Shown here piece by piece: positions 1 through 9,700 of a stretch of DNA of 64,000 bases. The DNA lies in assembly GCF_003601985.1 (NCBI RefSeq), contig NZ_QZXA01000013.1, positions 80,248 to 144,247 of the forward strand, in the 5' to 3' direction. Numbering within the stretch: position 1 is the first letter of the stretch; every line of letters starts with the position of its first letter. The position numbers were made by a program, and so were the translations under genes. A model generated the notes under the pieces. The model saw nothing but the letters and a program-made list of their open reading frames with translations. It searched no databases and was not told the DNA's origin. This stretch comes from Mesorhizobium jarvisii. Its GTDB lineage: Bacteria; Pseudomonadota; Alphaproteobacteria; Rhizobiales; Rhizobiaceae.

Positions 1-1101
1 CGCGAATATTTCATGATCCCGGAGCGCTTCCATTATGTGCGGGTCGCCGGCCTCCAGCCGGTGGTGCGCAAGTGCGATGCGGGGATCGAGATCATCTTCC
101 TGTTCCGGCGTCCGGTGCCCGAGCTCGCCGATGTGACGGTTGCCGACTTCGAATTGTTCGTGACACCGGTCATCAACCTCTTCGAACGCGAATGCAACGT
201 CATCGAGATCGATCCGCGCAAAACGCGTCAGGTGCTGCACGCCGACCGCACCCGGGCGCGGGATTTCGAGATCTTCCGGGTCACCCGGGTCGAGGACGCC
301 GACGCGGAGAGCGGCGAGGCGACAATTCCAGAATTGTTCAGCCTGGGGCAGAACCGCGGCAGCGGCTGGGTCTATTCGATCGAGCGACGTCCGCGCCGAG
401 CCACCGAAGACGAACGGCGCGAAGGTCTGACCCGCACCTCCTACACGGGCGACGATGTCTTCATCGCCGTCTCGCGGCCGGCAGGAAGCTCGCCAAACCG
501 GCCGCTCAAGCGTCTCGACATCACGGCGCTGTGCACCAACCGCGACCTGCCGATCCTGGACGACACGCCGACGCTGACGCTGGAGACGGCCGATCCGGTC
601 GAAGCGGTGCGCTTGCTTGGAGCGCTGCGGGCGCCGCAGCCGGCAATCCCGGCGTCCCTCCCGGCCAGCGCGGCAGGCGAATCCCGCGCCGATAATCTCG
701 CCTGGCGGCTGGTGGCGCAGCTCTCTCTCAACTTCCTCAGCCTTGCCCAGGAAGGCCGTGGCGTCGATCCGCTGCATGCCTTGCTCGACCTCTATGCCGA
801 TCGCGGCGATCCCAGCCTTGCCCGCAACGTGCATTCGATCGTGCGCATCGATTCACGCCCGGTGATCGAGCGGCTCCAGATCGACGGGCCAATGTGTTTC
901 GGACGCGGCACCGAAGTGACACTGCATGTCGACCAGTCCGTGCTGGCGGGGCAAAGTTCGCTGCTGCTTTCGGCCCTGCTTTCGCGGCTGTTCGCCCGCC
1001 ATGCAGGGATAAACGGATTTGTGCGGACCCGTACTCGGTTGCTGCAGAAGCAGGAGGATGTGCCATGGCCGATGACGCCCGGCAATCGCTGCCTGATCTA
1101 G
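1..1101 (+). CDS. tssF: TssF baseplate protein, 5'-truncated by window edge
   Basis: This is the C-terminal part of TssF (VasA/ImpG), a subunit of the T6SS baseplate wedge that works in the cytoplasm with TssG, TssE and TssK. The frame is open from base 1 and begins with the residues REYFMIPERF, which match the conserved TssF motif near the middle of the family. The true start therefore lies upstream. The stop is at 1099-1101 and the last 37 bases overlap the start of tssG. About 367 residues are visible of a protein that is usually near 600. The identification rests on this motif, the overall composition and the invariable tssF-tssG order. Confidence 0.9.
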   Translation, partial: REYFMIPERFHYVRVAGLQPVVRKCDAGIEIIFLFRRPVPELADVTVADFELFVTPVINLFERECNVIEIDPRKTRQVLHADRTRARDFEIFRVTRVEDADAESGEATIPELFSLGQNRGSGWVYSIERRPRRATEDERREGLTRTSYTGDDVFIAVSRPAGSSPNRPLKRLDITALCTNRDLPILDDTPTLTLETADPVEAVRLLGALRAPQPAIPASLPASAAGESRADNLAWRLVAQLSLNFLSLAQEGRGVDPLHALLDLYADRGDPSLARNVHSIVRIDSRPVIERLQIDGPMCFGRGTEVTLHVDQSVLAGQSSLLLSALLSRLFARHAGINGFVRTRTRLLQKQEDVPWPMTPGNRCLI

Positions 1102-2126
1102 CGGAGCCCGCAACGGTCGCTGCTGAACCGTCGCTGGAGAACTTCGATTTTTTCGAGCTGCTGCGGCGCCTGGAGCAGCGCGGTGGATTGTTCGGCCATT
1201 CCGGAACGGCCGACCGCGAGCCGGCGAGACTTGGCCAGCATGTCCGCCTGAGCTTCTCGGCCCGCGACGTCGTCAAGTTCCAGGGCGTCGGGGCCTCCGC
1301 CCGTGTGACCGTCGCCAATCTCGGGCTGCTTGGACCGGAAGGACCGATGCCATTGCATCTGACACGCTGGGTGCTCGACCGGCTGTCGCAGCGCTGGTTC
1401 ACCGGGGCCGATGCCGAGCAGACCAGCGACACGACCTTCGTCGATTTCGTCAACATCCTGCAACACCGCATGATGGCCCTTTACTATCGCGCCTGGGCTG
1501 ACGCGCATCCGGCGGTGCAGGTCGAGCGGTCCGTCGGCGGGCGAGTTCGCGCCATGCTGGAGGCAATGTCCGGGATCGGCCTTCCCGGCACGCAGGATCC
1601 CGAACTCGACACTGTGCGACTGCGACAGGCTGGATCGCTCGCCAACCAGGTCGACGGCGTGGAGCGGCTGACGCTGTTTCTCGCCACCGCCTTCAAGGTG
1701 CCGGTGCAGATCAAGGAATTCGTCGCCGCCTGGATCACCATACCGACGGCACTGCAGACGCGTCTCGGCAAGGCCCATGCCGGGCTTGGACGCGGCGCGA
1801 CGATCGGGCCGCGGGTGTTCAGCCGTCAAAGCAGGATCGAATTGCGCGTTGGTCCGCTGAGCCTTGACGACTTCAAGTCGTTCCTGCCCGGCGAACGGCG
1901 TCTTGGCCTGTTCAAGAAGGCGGTGCGCGACATGATCGGCGAGACGCTCGACGTCGATTTGCGCATCGTGCTCGCGCGCGAAGCCGTGCCGTTGCCACGG
2001 GTCGGAACTGTCCAGCTTGGCCGGACGGCCTGGCTGGCGCGGCCCTCCGCAAAGGGTGACGCCGACGATCTTAGATTGCACACCATCGTCGGCTGGCGGC
2101 CGGAAATGGCGGAGGCGGCCGCATGA
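1065..2126 (+). CDS. tssG: TssG baseplate protein
   Basis: TssG (VasB/ImpH) forms the T6SS baseplate wedge with TssF. The frame is open from 894, but the ATG at 1065 is chosen because AGGAGG at 1052-1057 lies just upstream and the protein then begins MADDARQSLPDL. The result is 353 residues, normal for the family. Typical features are the N-terminal FDFFELLRRLE segment and the following R-L-G-Q stretch leading to a LGLLGPEGPMPLHLT motif. It overlaps tssF by 37 bases, and its stop overlaps the next start as ATGA, so it is translationally coupled in the T6SS operon. Confidence 0.93.
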   Translation: MADDARQSLPDLAEPATVAAEPSLENFDFFELLRRLEQRGGLFGHSGTADREPARLGQHVRLSFSARDVVKFQGVGASARVTVANLGLLGPEGPMPLHLTRWVLDRLSQRWFTGADAEQTSDTTFVDFVNILQHRMMALYYRAWADAHPAVQVERSVGGRVRAMLEAMSGIGLPGTQDPELDTVRLRQAGSLANQVDGVERLTLFLATAFKVPVQIKEFVAAWITIPTALQTRLGKAHAGLGRGATIGPRVFSRQSRIELRVGPLSLDDFKSFLPGERRLGLFKKAVRDMIGETLDVDLRIVLAREAVPLPRVGTVQLGRTAWLARPSAKGDADDLRLHTIVGWRPEMAEAAA

Positions 2127-3583
2127 GCCTTCTGCTGACGCTGGAACAAGGCCCGCGCTCGCAAGTGGTCAGGCAGACCCGGCTGGACGAGGGCGAATTG
2201 GTGATCGGGCGCAGCGCCGATGCCGGCTGGCAGATCGACGACCCGGACATGTTCGTCTCGCGCGCACATTGCAGGATCAGCGGCGACCGGGATGGCTATT
2301 TCATTACCGACACGTCGAGCAGCGGATTGTTCGTCGATGACTCCGACAGCCCCCTGGGACCTGGCAGGTCGATGCGGCTGCAGAGCGGCATGCGCCTGCG
2401 CATGGGCGACTATATCTTCCACGTCGAGGTTCAATCCAAAGCGAACCGGACGTCGGTCGGCCCAGCCCCTGTCGCCGGCCATCCCGCGCCTGCGTGGTCA
2501 TCGCCGGGAGCGAGAACGCCTGCCAGCATCGGCGGTGACGACTTCTTCTCGGCTAAGGTCGAGGAAGAACCACGCCAGCCACGCCCGGCGGACCTGCCGA
2601 ACCCGTTCGAGCAGCCTGTTCCCGGGGCTTATGATCGCCCATCGAGCCAACGCAGTTCGCCTGCCTTTGACGACCCGTTCAGCCTCGACCCGGTGGCGAC
2701 GTCGCAATCCGGTGATGTCGCTGCTCCAGGTCAGCCAGATCCGTTCGGGTTCGGCGAAATGCCTTCGCGCAACGATGCGTCCGGGCATGCGGCAAAGCCG
2801 GCCAGCTTCGATGACGATTTCAGCTTTGGGCCGGCAGCGACCCCGCCTCTCGCCAACGGCGCCGCCCCGGCAGGACGTGTGCAGCATCAGGCTGAAAAGC
2901 CGCGAGCCGGGCATCCCTGGGATGTGCCGGTGCAGCCGGCCGAGCCACCGCCGCCGCGACGCGCCGTTCCAGCGCCCAAGCCTGCGCGTCCGGCGCAGCC
3001 CGCATCCGGCGATATGGCGCTTCGCGCCGCATTCTTGCGCGGCATGGGCGTCGAGGAGGCTGATTTTCCCGCTCGCGATCCGATCGCCGAAATGGAAAAA
3101 TTCGGGCGTGAATACCGGCTGATGCTGGATGGCTTGATGCAACTCCTGCGCAAGCGCGCCGAGGAGAAGGGAAGCGCGCGCGTCGCCCAGACGGTGGTCG
3201 GCGCCTCCGAAGTCAACCCGCTCAAATTCCTGCCGACGGCCGAGGATGTCATCGTCACCATCATCTCCGAACGCAGTCCGGGCTTTCTCTCCGGCGAGGC
3301 GGCGATCAACGATGCGGTAAAGGACCTTGCACAGCATCACGTGCGCGCTTGGCGCGGCGTTCAGGCCGCGCTTCGGCGCATGATCGACCGTTTCGATCCG
3401 GCCGCGATCGAGGAAGAGCTCAAGTCCAATTCCGCCATCGGCAATCTGCTCTCCGGCGGACGTAATGCCAAGCTGTGGGAGCTCTACCAGAAACGCCATC
3501 GCGACATCGCCCAGAGCGCGGAATCGAGTTTCCTGGGCGAGATCGGCGCAGACTTCAGGGACGCATACGAAGAGGAGGAGTAG
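2123..3583 (+). CDS. tagH: FHA-domain T6SS protein (TagH/ImpI type)
   Basis: This 486-residue cytoplasmic protein has an N-terminal forkhead-associated domain (about residues 20-100, with GRS, SRAHC and a TSSSGLFVD segment). A long proline-rich, low-complexity linker follows (about 115-305), then the helical C-terminal domain typical of T6SS FHA proteins (about 308-480, including a NPLKFLPTAEDV motif). FHA domains bind phosphothreonine. In characterised systems this protein is read by the PpkA/PppA kinase-phosphatase pair to license T6SS assembly. The start ATG overlaps the tssG stop. The window also contains a kinase and phosphatase (25531 and 24716) that could act on it, and a second FHA protein at 18235. 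Confidence 0.88.
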   Translation: MSLLLTLEQGPRSQVVRQTRLDEGELVIGRSADAGWQIDDPDMFVSRAHCRISGDRDGYFITDTSSSGLFVDDSDSPLGPGRSMRLQSGMRLRMGDYIFHVEVQSKANRTSVGPAPVAGHPAPAWSSPGARTPASIGGDDFFSAKVEEEPRQPRPADLPNPFEQPVPGAYDRPSSQRSSPAFDDPFSLDPVATSQSGDVAAPGQPDPFGFGEMPSRNDASGHAAKPASFDDDFSFGPAATPPLANGAAPAGRVQHQAEKPRAGHPWDVPVQPAEPPPPRRAVPAPKPARPAQPASGDMALRAAFLRGMGVEEADFPARDPIAEMEKFGREYRLMLDGLMQLLRKRAEEKGSARVAQTVVGASEVNPLKFLPTAEDVIVTIISERSPGFLSGEAAINDAVKDLAQHHVRAWRGVQAALRRMIDRFDPAAIEEELKSNSAIGNLLSGGRNAKLWELYQKRHRDIAQSAESSFLGEIGADFRDAYEEEE

Positions 3584-3586
3584 GAC

Positions 3587-4039
3587 ATGATCGACAGACG
3601 CGAATTCGTCGTTGCCCTCGGCGCTACGGGGCTGCTTGCGGCTTGCCAGAGCGGCCCGCCGAAACCATCGGTGATCTCGGTCAACGTGACCGGAGGCGCC
3701 GGCATGAATCCAGGACCGGGCGGCGGCGACAGGCCGGTGACGGTACTGGTGATGCGGCTTGCCAGCACCGGCAAGTTCAACTCGGCCGACTATTTCGCGC
3801 TGCAGGGCGATGCGAGCTCGGCGCTCGGTGCCGACCTCATCGGCTCCGACACGATCTCGGTCGCGCCAGGCAAGACGGCGGCCAAGACCATCACGGTCGA
3901 GCCGAACGCCACGGCACTCGGCTTCGTGGCGCTGATCCGCGAGCCGGGCGGACGCAACTGGCGCACGACCAAGTCGGTATCGCCAGGGTCGAAATTTACC
4001 GTCAATGTCAGCCTCGGCAAGGGCGGCATTTCCGCCTAG
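3587..4039 (+). CDS. tssJ: TssJ outer-membrane lipoprotein
   Basis: TssJ (ImpE-like/SciN) anchors the TssJLM membrane complex in the outer membrane. The 150-residue product starts MIDRREF and has a lipobox LLAAC with Cys19 as the lipidation site. A small beta-sandwich domain with the family's characteristic segment (VLVMRLAS...F..ADYFAL) follows. The twin Arg-like MIDRRE start before the hydrophobic stretch is worth noting but does not prove Tat export. The gene starts 3 bases after tagH, and AGGAGGAG at 3571-3580 serves as ribosome-binding site. Only this one tssJ is visible, although tssL and tssM are present twice. Confidence 0.87.
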   Translation: MIDRREFVVALGATGLLAACQSGPPKPSVISVNVTGGAGMNPGPGGGDRPVTVLVMRLASTGKFNSADYFALQGDASSALGADLIGSDTISVAPGKTAAKTITVEPNATALGFVALIREPGGRNWRTTKSVSPGSKFTVNVSLGKGGISA

Positions 4040-4079
4040 CGACAGGGGCCACGGATGGTTGTGGCCAGAAAGTAGTGGC

Positions 4080-5414
4080 ATGAGCGATGCAAACAGGGTG
4101 CTGTGGTCGGAGGGCCTGTTTCTCAGGACCCAGCACTTCCAGCAGCAGGATCGGTTCTTCGAGGGCATGGTGCGCGGCGCATTGCAGGCCGGCCAGCTCC
4201 ATACTTTCGGCTTCCAGCAACTGACCCTCGACCAGTCGCTGCTCGACGCCGGCCAGGTCTCGATCGTGTCCGCCCGGGGTATTTTCCCGGACGGCACGCC
4301 CTTCTCCATCCCGGAACTGATGGATGCGCCCAAGCCGCTGCCGGTCACGGCCGACACCGGCGCCGGTCCGGTGCTGGTGGCACTGCCGCTCGAGCCACCC
4401 GGTGGCGTCGGGTTCGATCCGGCGCATGCGGCATCGACGGGCGCGCGCTACCACGGCAAGATCGTTTCGGTGCGCGACGCCGTCCAGAGCGGCGCCGATC
4501 CCGAAGAGATCGAGATCGCCCGCCCGCAAGCCGCCCTGCTCGCGCCCGGCAAATCGGTCGGCGGTTATACCGCCTTGCCGATCGCCGACATAAAGGGCGT
4601 GCGCGCCGACGGCGGCATCTCGCTCGATGAGACGTTCCTGCCGCCGACGCTGATCACCGGCGCGGTCCACTGGTACCGGCAATTGCTGCAGGAAGTGGTG
4701 ACCGGCCTCGACCAGATCGCCGAAGCGCATGGCAAGATGGTGATGGGCGGCGCCGGCCGCAGCGTCGAAGACCTTTTGATGCTGCACCTCGCCAATGCCG
4801 CTCGCCCGCGGCTTGCCCACATGCTCGCGCAGGATGTCTTTCATCCGGCCGAACTCTATCTCGAACTGGCCGGACTGGCCGGCGAGATGGCAACCTATGG
4901 CTCGAGCTCGCGGCGGCTCGGCGAATTGCCGGCTTACGACCATATGGCGCCCGGCCCTGCCTATATGGCGCTGGCCGACGCCCTGCGTTCGCTCATCCTC
5001 AGCCTGCGCTACATCGAGCCGAAATCGCGCGCGCTGCCGGTCATGCGGCACGCGACCAATGTCTGGAAGGTGCGCATCGACAACCCGAAGCTCTTGGTCG
5101 CCAGCCGCATCGTCATCCGCGTCGGATCGGAACTGTCGGAGGACGCGCTGCGCAAGATTTTCGTCAACCAGGCGACAGTCGGCGCCGCTGACCAGTTCGA
5201 AGGCCTCTGGAAGTCGCGCCTGCCGGGCATTCCGCTGAAACCGCTTCATTCGCAGCCACGCGAGATTCCCTATGATGGCGACCGGCTGTGCCTGGAGCTT
5301 GACCAGAAGAGCGAGCATTGGGCCTCGTTGCTCGACGCCCCCGGCTTCGTCATCGGCGTTTCCGGTGTCCTGCCGAGCGAGCCGCAGGTCGACTGCTACT
5401 CAGTGAACAGGTGA
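4080..5414 (+). CDS. tssK: TssK baseplate-membrane adaptor
   Basis: TssK (ImpJ/VasE) links the baseplate wedges to TssL and TssM. The 444-residue product begins MSDANRVLWSEGLFLRTQHF, the canonical TssK N-terminus. Its length is normal and the internal AHGKMVMGGA and LELAGLAGEMATYG segments fit the family. The frame is open from 4005 inside tssJ, but ATG 4080 matches the conserved N-terminus. It sits between tssJ (41-base gap) and tssL (4-base gap). The protein is cytoplasmic, with no signal peptide or membrane span. Confidence 0.94.
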   Translation: MSDANRVLWSEGLFLRTQHFQQQDRFFEGMVRGALQAGQLHTFGFQQLTLDQSLLDAGQVSIVSARGIFPDGTPFSIPELMDAPKPLPVTADTGAGPVLVALPLEPPGGVGFDPAHAASTGARYHGKIVSVRDAVQSGADPEEIEIARPQAALLAPGKSVGGYTALPIADIKGVRADGGISLDETFLPPTLITGAVHWYRQLLQEVVTGLDQIAEAHGKMVMGGAGRSVEDLLMLHLANAARPRLAHMLAQDVFHPAELYLELAGLAGEMATYGSSSRRLGELPAYDHMAPGPAYMALADALRSLILSLRYIEPKSRALPVMRHATNVWKVRIDNPKLLVASRIVIRVGSELSEDALRKIFVNQATVGAADQFEGLWKSRLPGIPLKPLHSQPREIPYDGDRLCLELDQKSEHWASLLDAPGFVIGVSGVLPSEPQVDCYSVNR

Positions 5415-5418
5415 GGCC

Positions 5419-6747
5419 ATGAGCCGGGATGATCCTTTCGGACTGTCGGAGGATCGCGAACGCACACGCATCAGGCTGGCGGGCGCCGCCCCACGGCCGA
5501 TGGCGCCGCTGTCACCGGGCGCGCCGGTAAAAAGGGCGCGCGCCCATCCCAACACGCTCATCAATATCTTCGCGCCGTTGCTCGAATTCGCGCCCGAGCT
5601 CGAAAGCGCGCTGGCGCCGGAGAACCCGGAAGCGATGCGCACGCGCCTACTCGACGAGTTGGTTCAGGCGCGCGACGCCGCCATGGCAGCGGGCTCCTCG
5701 CTGGAGCGCGCCGACCAGGCGGCCTGGGCGGTGGCGGCGTTGCTCGACGACCTCGCGCTGAACACGCCGTGGGGCGGCGCCAGCGCCTGGCCGCGCCAGC
5801 CTCTGGTGGTCATGCTGCGTGGCGACGTCGATGCCGGCACCCAGTTTTTCACCCGCCTTGACGAGCTGGAGCGCCATCCCAACCGCGACCGGGAGATGCT
5901 TGAGCTTCAGTATTACTGCCTGGCGCTCGGCTTCCGCGGCAAGTATCGGGTGCCCGGCCGCGCCGGCGACCGCTCGCTCAATGCCGTGCGTGTGGCAGCC
6001 GCGCGCTTCCTGCGCAATGCGGACGCCGAGGACGCGCCGCTGTCGCCGAACTGGAAAGGCGTGATCGCTTCCGACGAGCCGCAGCGCTTCATCGTTCCGA
6101 TCTGGGTGATGGCACTTGCCGCGGTTGTCGTCGCCGCCGTCGCTTATATCGGTCTGTCGATGAGCTTGAGCAGCCAGGCGGTCGAACTCTCCGCCCTCGT
6201 GCGCACGCTGCCGCCGGCCTCGCGCGCGGACGTTACCCGCGCCGCACCCAAGCAGGATGCGCCCGCACCTGAACCGCCACAGCCGGTCGATTTCGCGCTG
6301 CTGCCCGCGTTCAAGGCCGAAGCGCCGGCGAGCCTCAAGGGCGCGCTCAGCGGTACCGAGAGCGTCTCGCTGGCCAAGCTGATCATCCAGTCCTCCAACC
6401 CCGAGCTCTTCCAGTCTTCGCGGCCGACACTGTCGCAGGGCTACGAGCCCCTGATCCAGTCTATCGCCAAGGTGATCCTCGCCAATCAGGAGCTGATCGG
6501 CAACATCACGATCGTCGGCCATACCGACAATGTGGGCCTGCAACGGTCCAACCCGCTCGCGAGCAACCAGCGGCTCTCGGAGGCACGTGCCCAAACCATA
6601 GCGGACCTCCTGGTGCAGGCTGGCGTGCCACAGGAGCGCATCCATTCCGAAGGCCGCGCCGACTCCGATCCGGTGGCCGACAACTCGACGCGCGAGGGCC
6701 GCGCGCTCAACCGGCGCGTCGAGGTCCTGGTCGAGAAGAGGCTCTGA
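5419..6747 (+). CDS. tssL: TssL inner-membrane protein with OmpA-like C-terminus (first copy)
   Basis: TssL (DotU/ImpK) forms the inner-membrane T6SS complex with TssM. The 442-residue protein has a cytoplasmic DotU domain (about 45-215), one transmembrane helix (about 226-248) and a periplasmic OmpA/MotB-like peptidoglycan-binding domain (about 315-440). The GHTDN motif is at 367-371 and the NQRLSEAR helix follows. This is an extended TssL, because the peptidoglycan-binding domain is fused rather than supplied as a separate TagL. It lies 4 bases after tssK and 1 base before tssM. A second, more divergent copy with the same architecture starts at 19578. Confidence 0.92.
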   Translation: MSRDDPFGLSEDRERTRIRLAGAAPRPMAPLSPGAPVKRARAHPNTLINIFAPLLEFAPELESALAPENPEAMRTRLLDELVQARDAAMAAGSSLERADQAAWAVAALLDDLALNTPWGGASAWPRQPLVVMLRGDVDAGTQFFTRLDELERHPNRDREMLELQYYCLALGFRGKYRVPGRAGDRSLNAVRVAAARFLRNADAEDAPLSPNWKGVIASDEPQRFIVPIWVMALAAVVVAAVAYIGLSMSLSSQAVELSALVRTLPPASRADVTRAAPKQDAPAPEPPQPVDFALLPAFKAEAPASLKGALSGTESVSLAKLIIQSSNPELFQSSRPTLSQGYEPLIQSIAKVILANQELIGNITIVGHTDNVGLQRSNPLASNQRLSEARAQTIADLLVQAGVPQERIHSEGRADSDPVADNSTREGRALNRRVEVLVEKRL

Positions 6748-6748
6748 G

Positions 6749-9700
6749 ATGTTCATCCTGCGCTTCCTCTGGGCGGTCATCACCTCGCGCTTTCTCTGGA
6801 CGCTGATCGGCATTGCGCTGCTTTCGCTTTTGATCTGGGTGTTCGGCCCGATCGTCCAGGTCGGCCCGTACGCGCCGTTCGAATCCGACAATGTGCGCAT
6901 CGCCATCATCGCGGGGCTGATCATCCTGTGGCTGATCTGGCTGATCATCGCGCAACGGCGCGCGATCCGCGCCAACCGCATGTTCGTCGCCGAAATCTCG
7001 GCGCCCGTGGCCGAAAAGCAGCTCACCCCCGGCGAAGAGAGCGTTGCAGCCGTAGGCGCCAAGTTCGGCGAGGTGATGGCCGAGCTCAAGCGGCGCAAGC
7101 TCGGCGGACGGAAGTTCCTGCGCGAGATGCCGTGGTATGTGATCGTCGGGCCTCCGGCCACCGGCAAGACCACGGCATTGCGCCAGTCGGGCCTCAATTT
7201 TCCAATCGATCTGACCGATGATCTGCAGGGTGTCGGCGGCACGCGCAACTGCGACTGGTTTTTCTCCGAGAACGCGGTGCTGATCGACACCGCGGGCCGC
7301 TACGTCCAGCAGGAGAGCCAGCCGGACGTCGACGCCGCGGAATGGCTGGGCTTCCTGGACCTTCTGAAGAAGCACCGGGGCCGGCGTGCGCTCAACGGCG
7401 TCATCGTCGCGCTGTCGATCGATGCCCTCTCGGAGGGCGACGAAGCAATCAAGGCGCACGGCCGCAAGATCCGCCGCCGACTGGCGGAGCTCAACGATCG
7501 ACTGGAGATTCGTCTGCCTGTCTACCTGATGCTGACGAAGGCCGACCTGATCAAAGGGTTCGAAGCCTTCTTCGGCGGCTTGTCGACGAGTGCGCGCGAG
7601 CAGGTGTGGGGAACCACCTTTGCGCTGGATGCCCGCGTCAACGCAGGCATGATCCAGGCGGAGCTGGCCAGGCTTGGCACCGAGCTGGAGCGAAGGCTGG
7701 TGCCGCGCCTTGAAGACGAGGACAAGCTTGGCTCGCGCGCCGAGATCTTTCGCTTTCCGGCGCAGTTGGCGAGCCTCTGCGGGCCGATCCAGGTGCTGAT
7801 CGAGGCGATGTTCGGCGAAAGCCGCTATGAGGAAGCCGCGTGGCTGCGCGGCCTTTATCTGACATCGGCGACACAGGAAGGTGCCCCCATCGACCGCCTG
7901 ACCGCGGCGTTGTCATCGTCCTTCGGGCTGCCGCCGCGCCGCGCCATGCCGGCGGCGCGCGTCGAGAAGCGAAGCTTCTTCCTCAGGAACCTTCTCACCG
8001 AAGTGATCTTCAAGGAGGCTGGCCTTGGCACATTCGATCCGCTGGCGCAGCGCCGCCGCGCCTGGATCTGGCGCGGCGCCGCCGCCGCCTGTGCGCTCGC
8101 GGCCCTGCTGGCCGGCGGACTGTTCACCTGGTCCTACCTCGACAACCGCAATGCGATCACCGAACAGGCCGGCCAGTTCGAAGCCCTGCAAGGGCCGCTC
8201 ACCCAAGTCGCCGCCACGCCGGCCGCGGTCGAGCAGCCGACCATGGATGGCGCGCTGGCGGCGATGGACGCGGTGGCGACCGCCCGAACGCCGCCGCCAG
8301 GCGCCGTCCATAACCTGCTCGGCCCGACCGCTTCGCCGGAGCTGGTGCGCGCACAGACCGATACCTACGACCATGCGCTGCGCAACGTGCTCGAGCCGCA
8401 TATGGTCGCCCTGCTCGAGGCCACGATGTGGCGGCAAATCCGCGATCCGGATTTCATGCTCGGCGCGCTGAAGACCTACCGGATGATGACCGGCCTGTCG
8501 CAGATGGACACCGATTTCGTCCAGAACTGGTGGGTGAACAGCCTGCCACAATTCGCGCCGGCACCGCCTTTCCCCACGGCCGACGCCGAAGAGCACCAAA
8601 TCGCAGCCATCCGCCGCATGGCCGTCGACGACAGCTACATCGCCCCGGACAAGGCACTGGTCGCGGAGGCGCTGAAGACTGTATGCACGATCTCGCTGCC
8701 GCAGCGCGCCTACAAGCAGCTCCTGGCCGACCCGGAGGTAGCCGCCATCAAGGAATGGGTGCCGGCCAATTTTGCCGGGCCGAACGGCGCCAAAGTGTTC
8801 GCGCGCCGCTCCGACAAGACGTTGCGCGTCGGTGTTCCTGGCCCCTACACCTATGCCGGTTTCCACGACGCGATCCTCGACCGGGTCGAGGATGTAGCGG
8901 GACAGGCGGCCCTCGATCGCGCGGTGTTTGCCGGTGGCTGCTCGGAGAATTCGGAGACGTCGGTCTCGGCGCTCTCGCAGGACATCTTGAAGCTCTACTA
9001 TGACGACTATATCGCCCAGTGGGACTCTTTCCTGCGTGACATGCGGCTCGCGCCGCTTACCGATCTCAACATCGCCAGTGAAAACCTTAAGGATCTTTCC
9101 AGCGCCGACTCCGCGCTGAAGCGCCTGTTGACGGCAGTGGTGCAGGAGACAGACCTCACCCGCTCCGACGATGCGCCGGCCGACGACAAAAGTGGCGCTG
9201 CCGCCAAGACCGGCTCCAAGCTGCTCAGCAAACTCGGAAAGCTGGGCAAGGTGGTGACCTCGGGCGCCAAGCTCCTGCCGCGCGCCGGCTCCGCCAACCA
9301 GGTGGACATGACCGGCAGCTTGGTTGCCGAGCATTTCAAGCCGCTCAAAGGCACCATCGCCCAGGTCGACGGCCAGCCGCCGGCGCTCGACGCCGCCGTC
9401 GTGGCGCTGACGGCGCTGTCGAATGTGTTGCAGACGGTGACCGCCAATCCCAACCCGCAGGATGCAATCAAGAAGCAGGGCGGCCTCGCCGAACTGACGG
9501 GTGCCGTCGCCAGGCAGGCGCAGATCCTGCCTTCGCCGATCAACGAGTGGCTGGGCGGCATTGCCGGCGACACCAGCGGGCTGTCGCAGAAAGCCGTAAC
9601 CAACGAGCTCAACGCCATCTGGCGGGCCGATATACTGCCCTTCTGCCAGGCGGCGCTCAACAACCGCTATCCGTTCAGCCCGGACAGCGCGGTCGATGTC

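Noticed and set aside
2498..4357. 619-codon minus-strand open frame antisense to the FHA, TssJ and TssK genes
   Set aside because: It is a product of GC-rich codon use on the other strand. The plus-strand frames have clear domains and coupled starts, and the antisense product has no recognisable motif.
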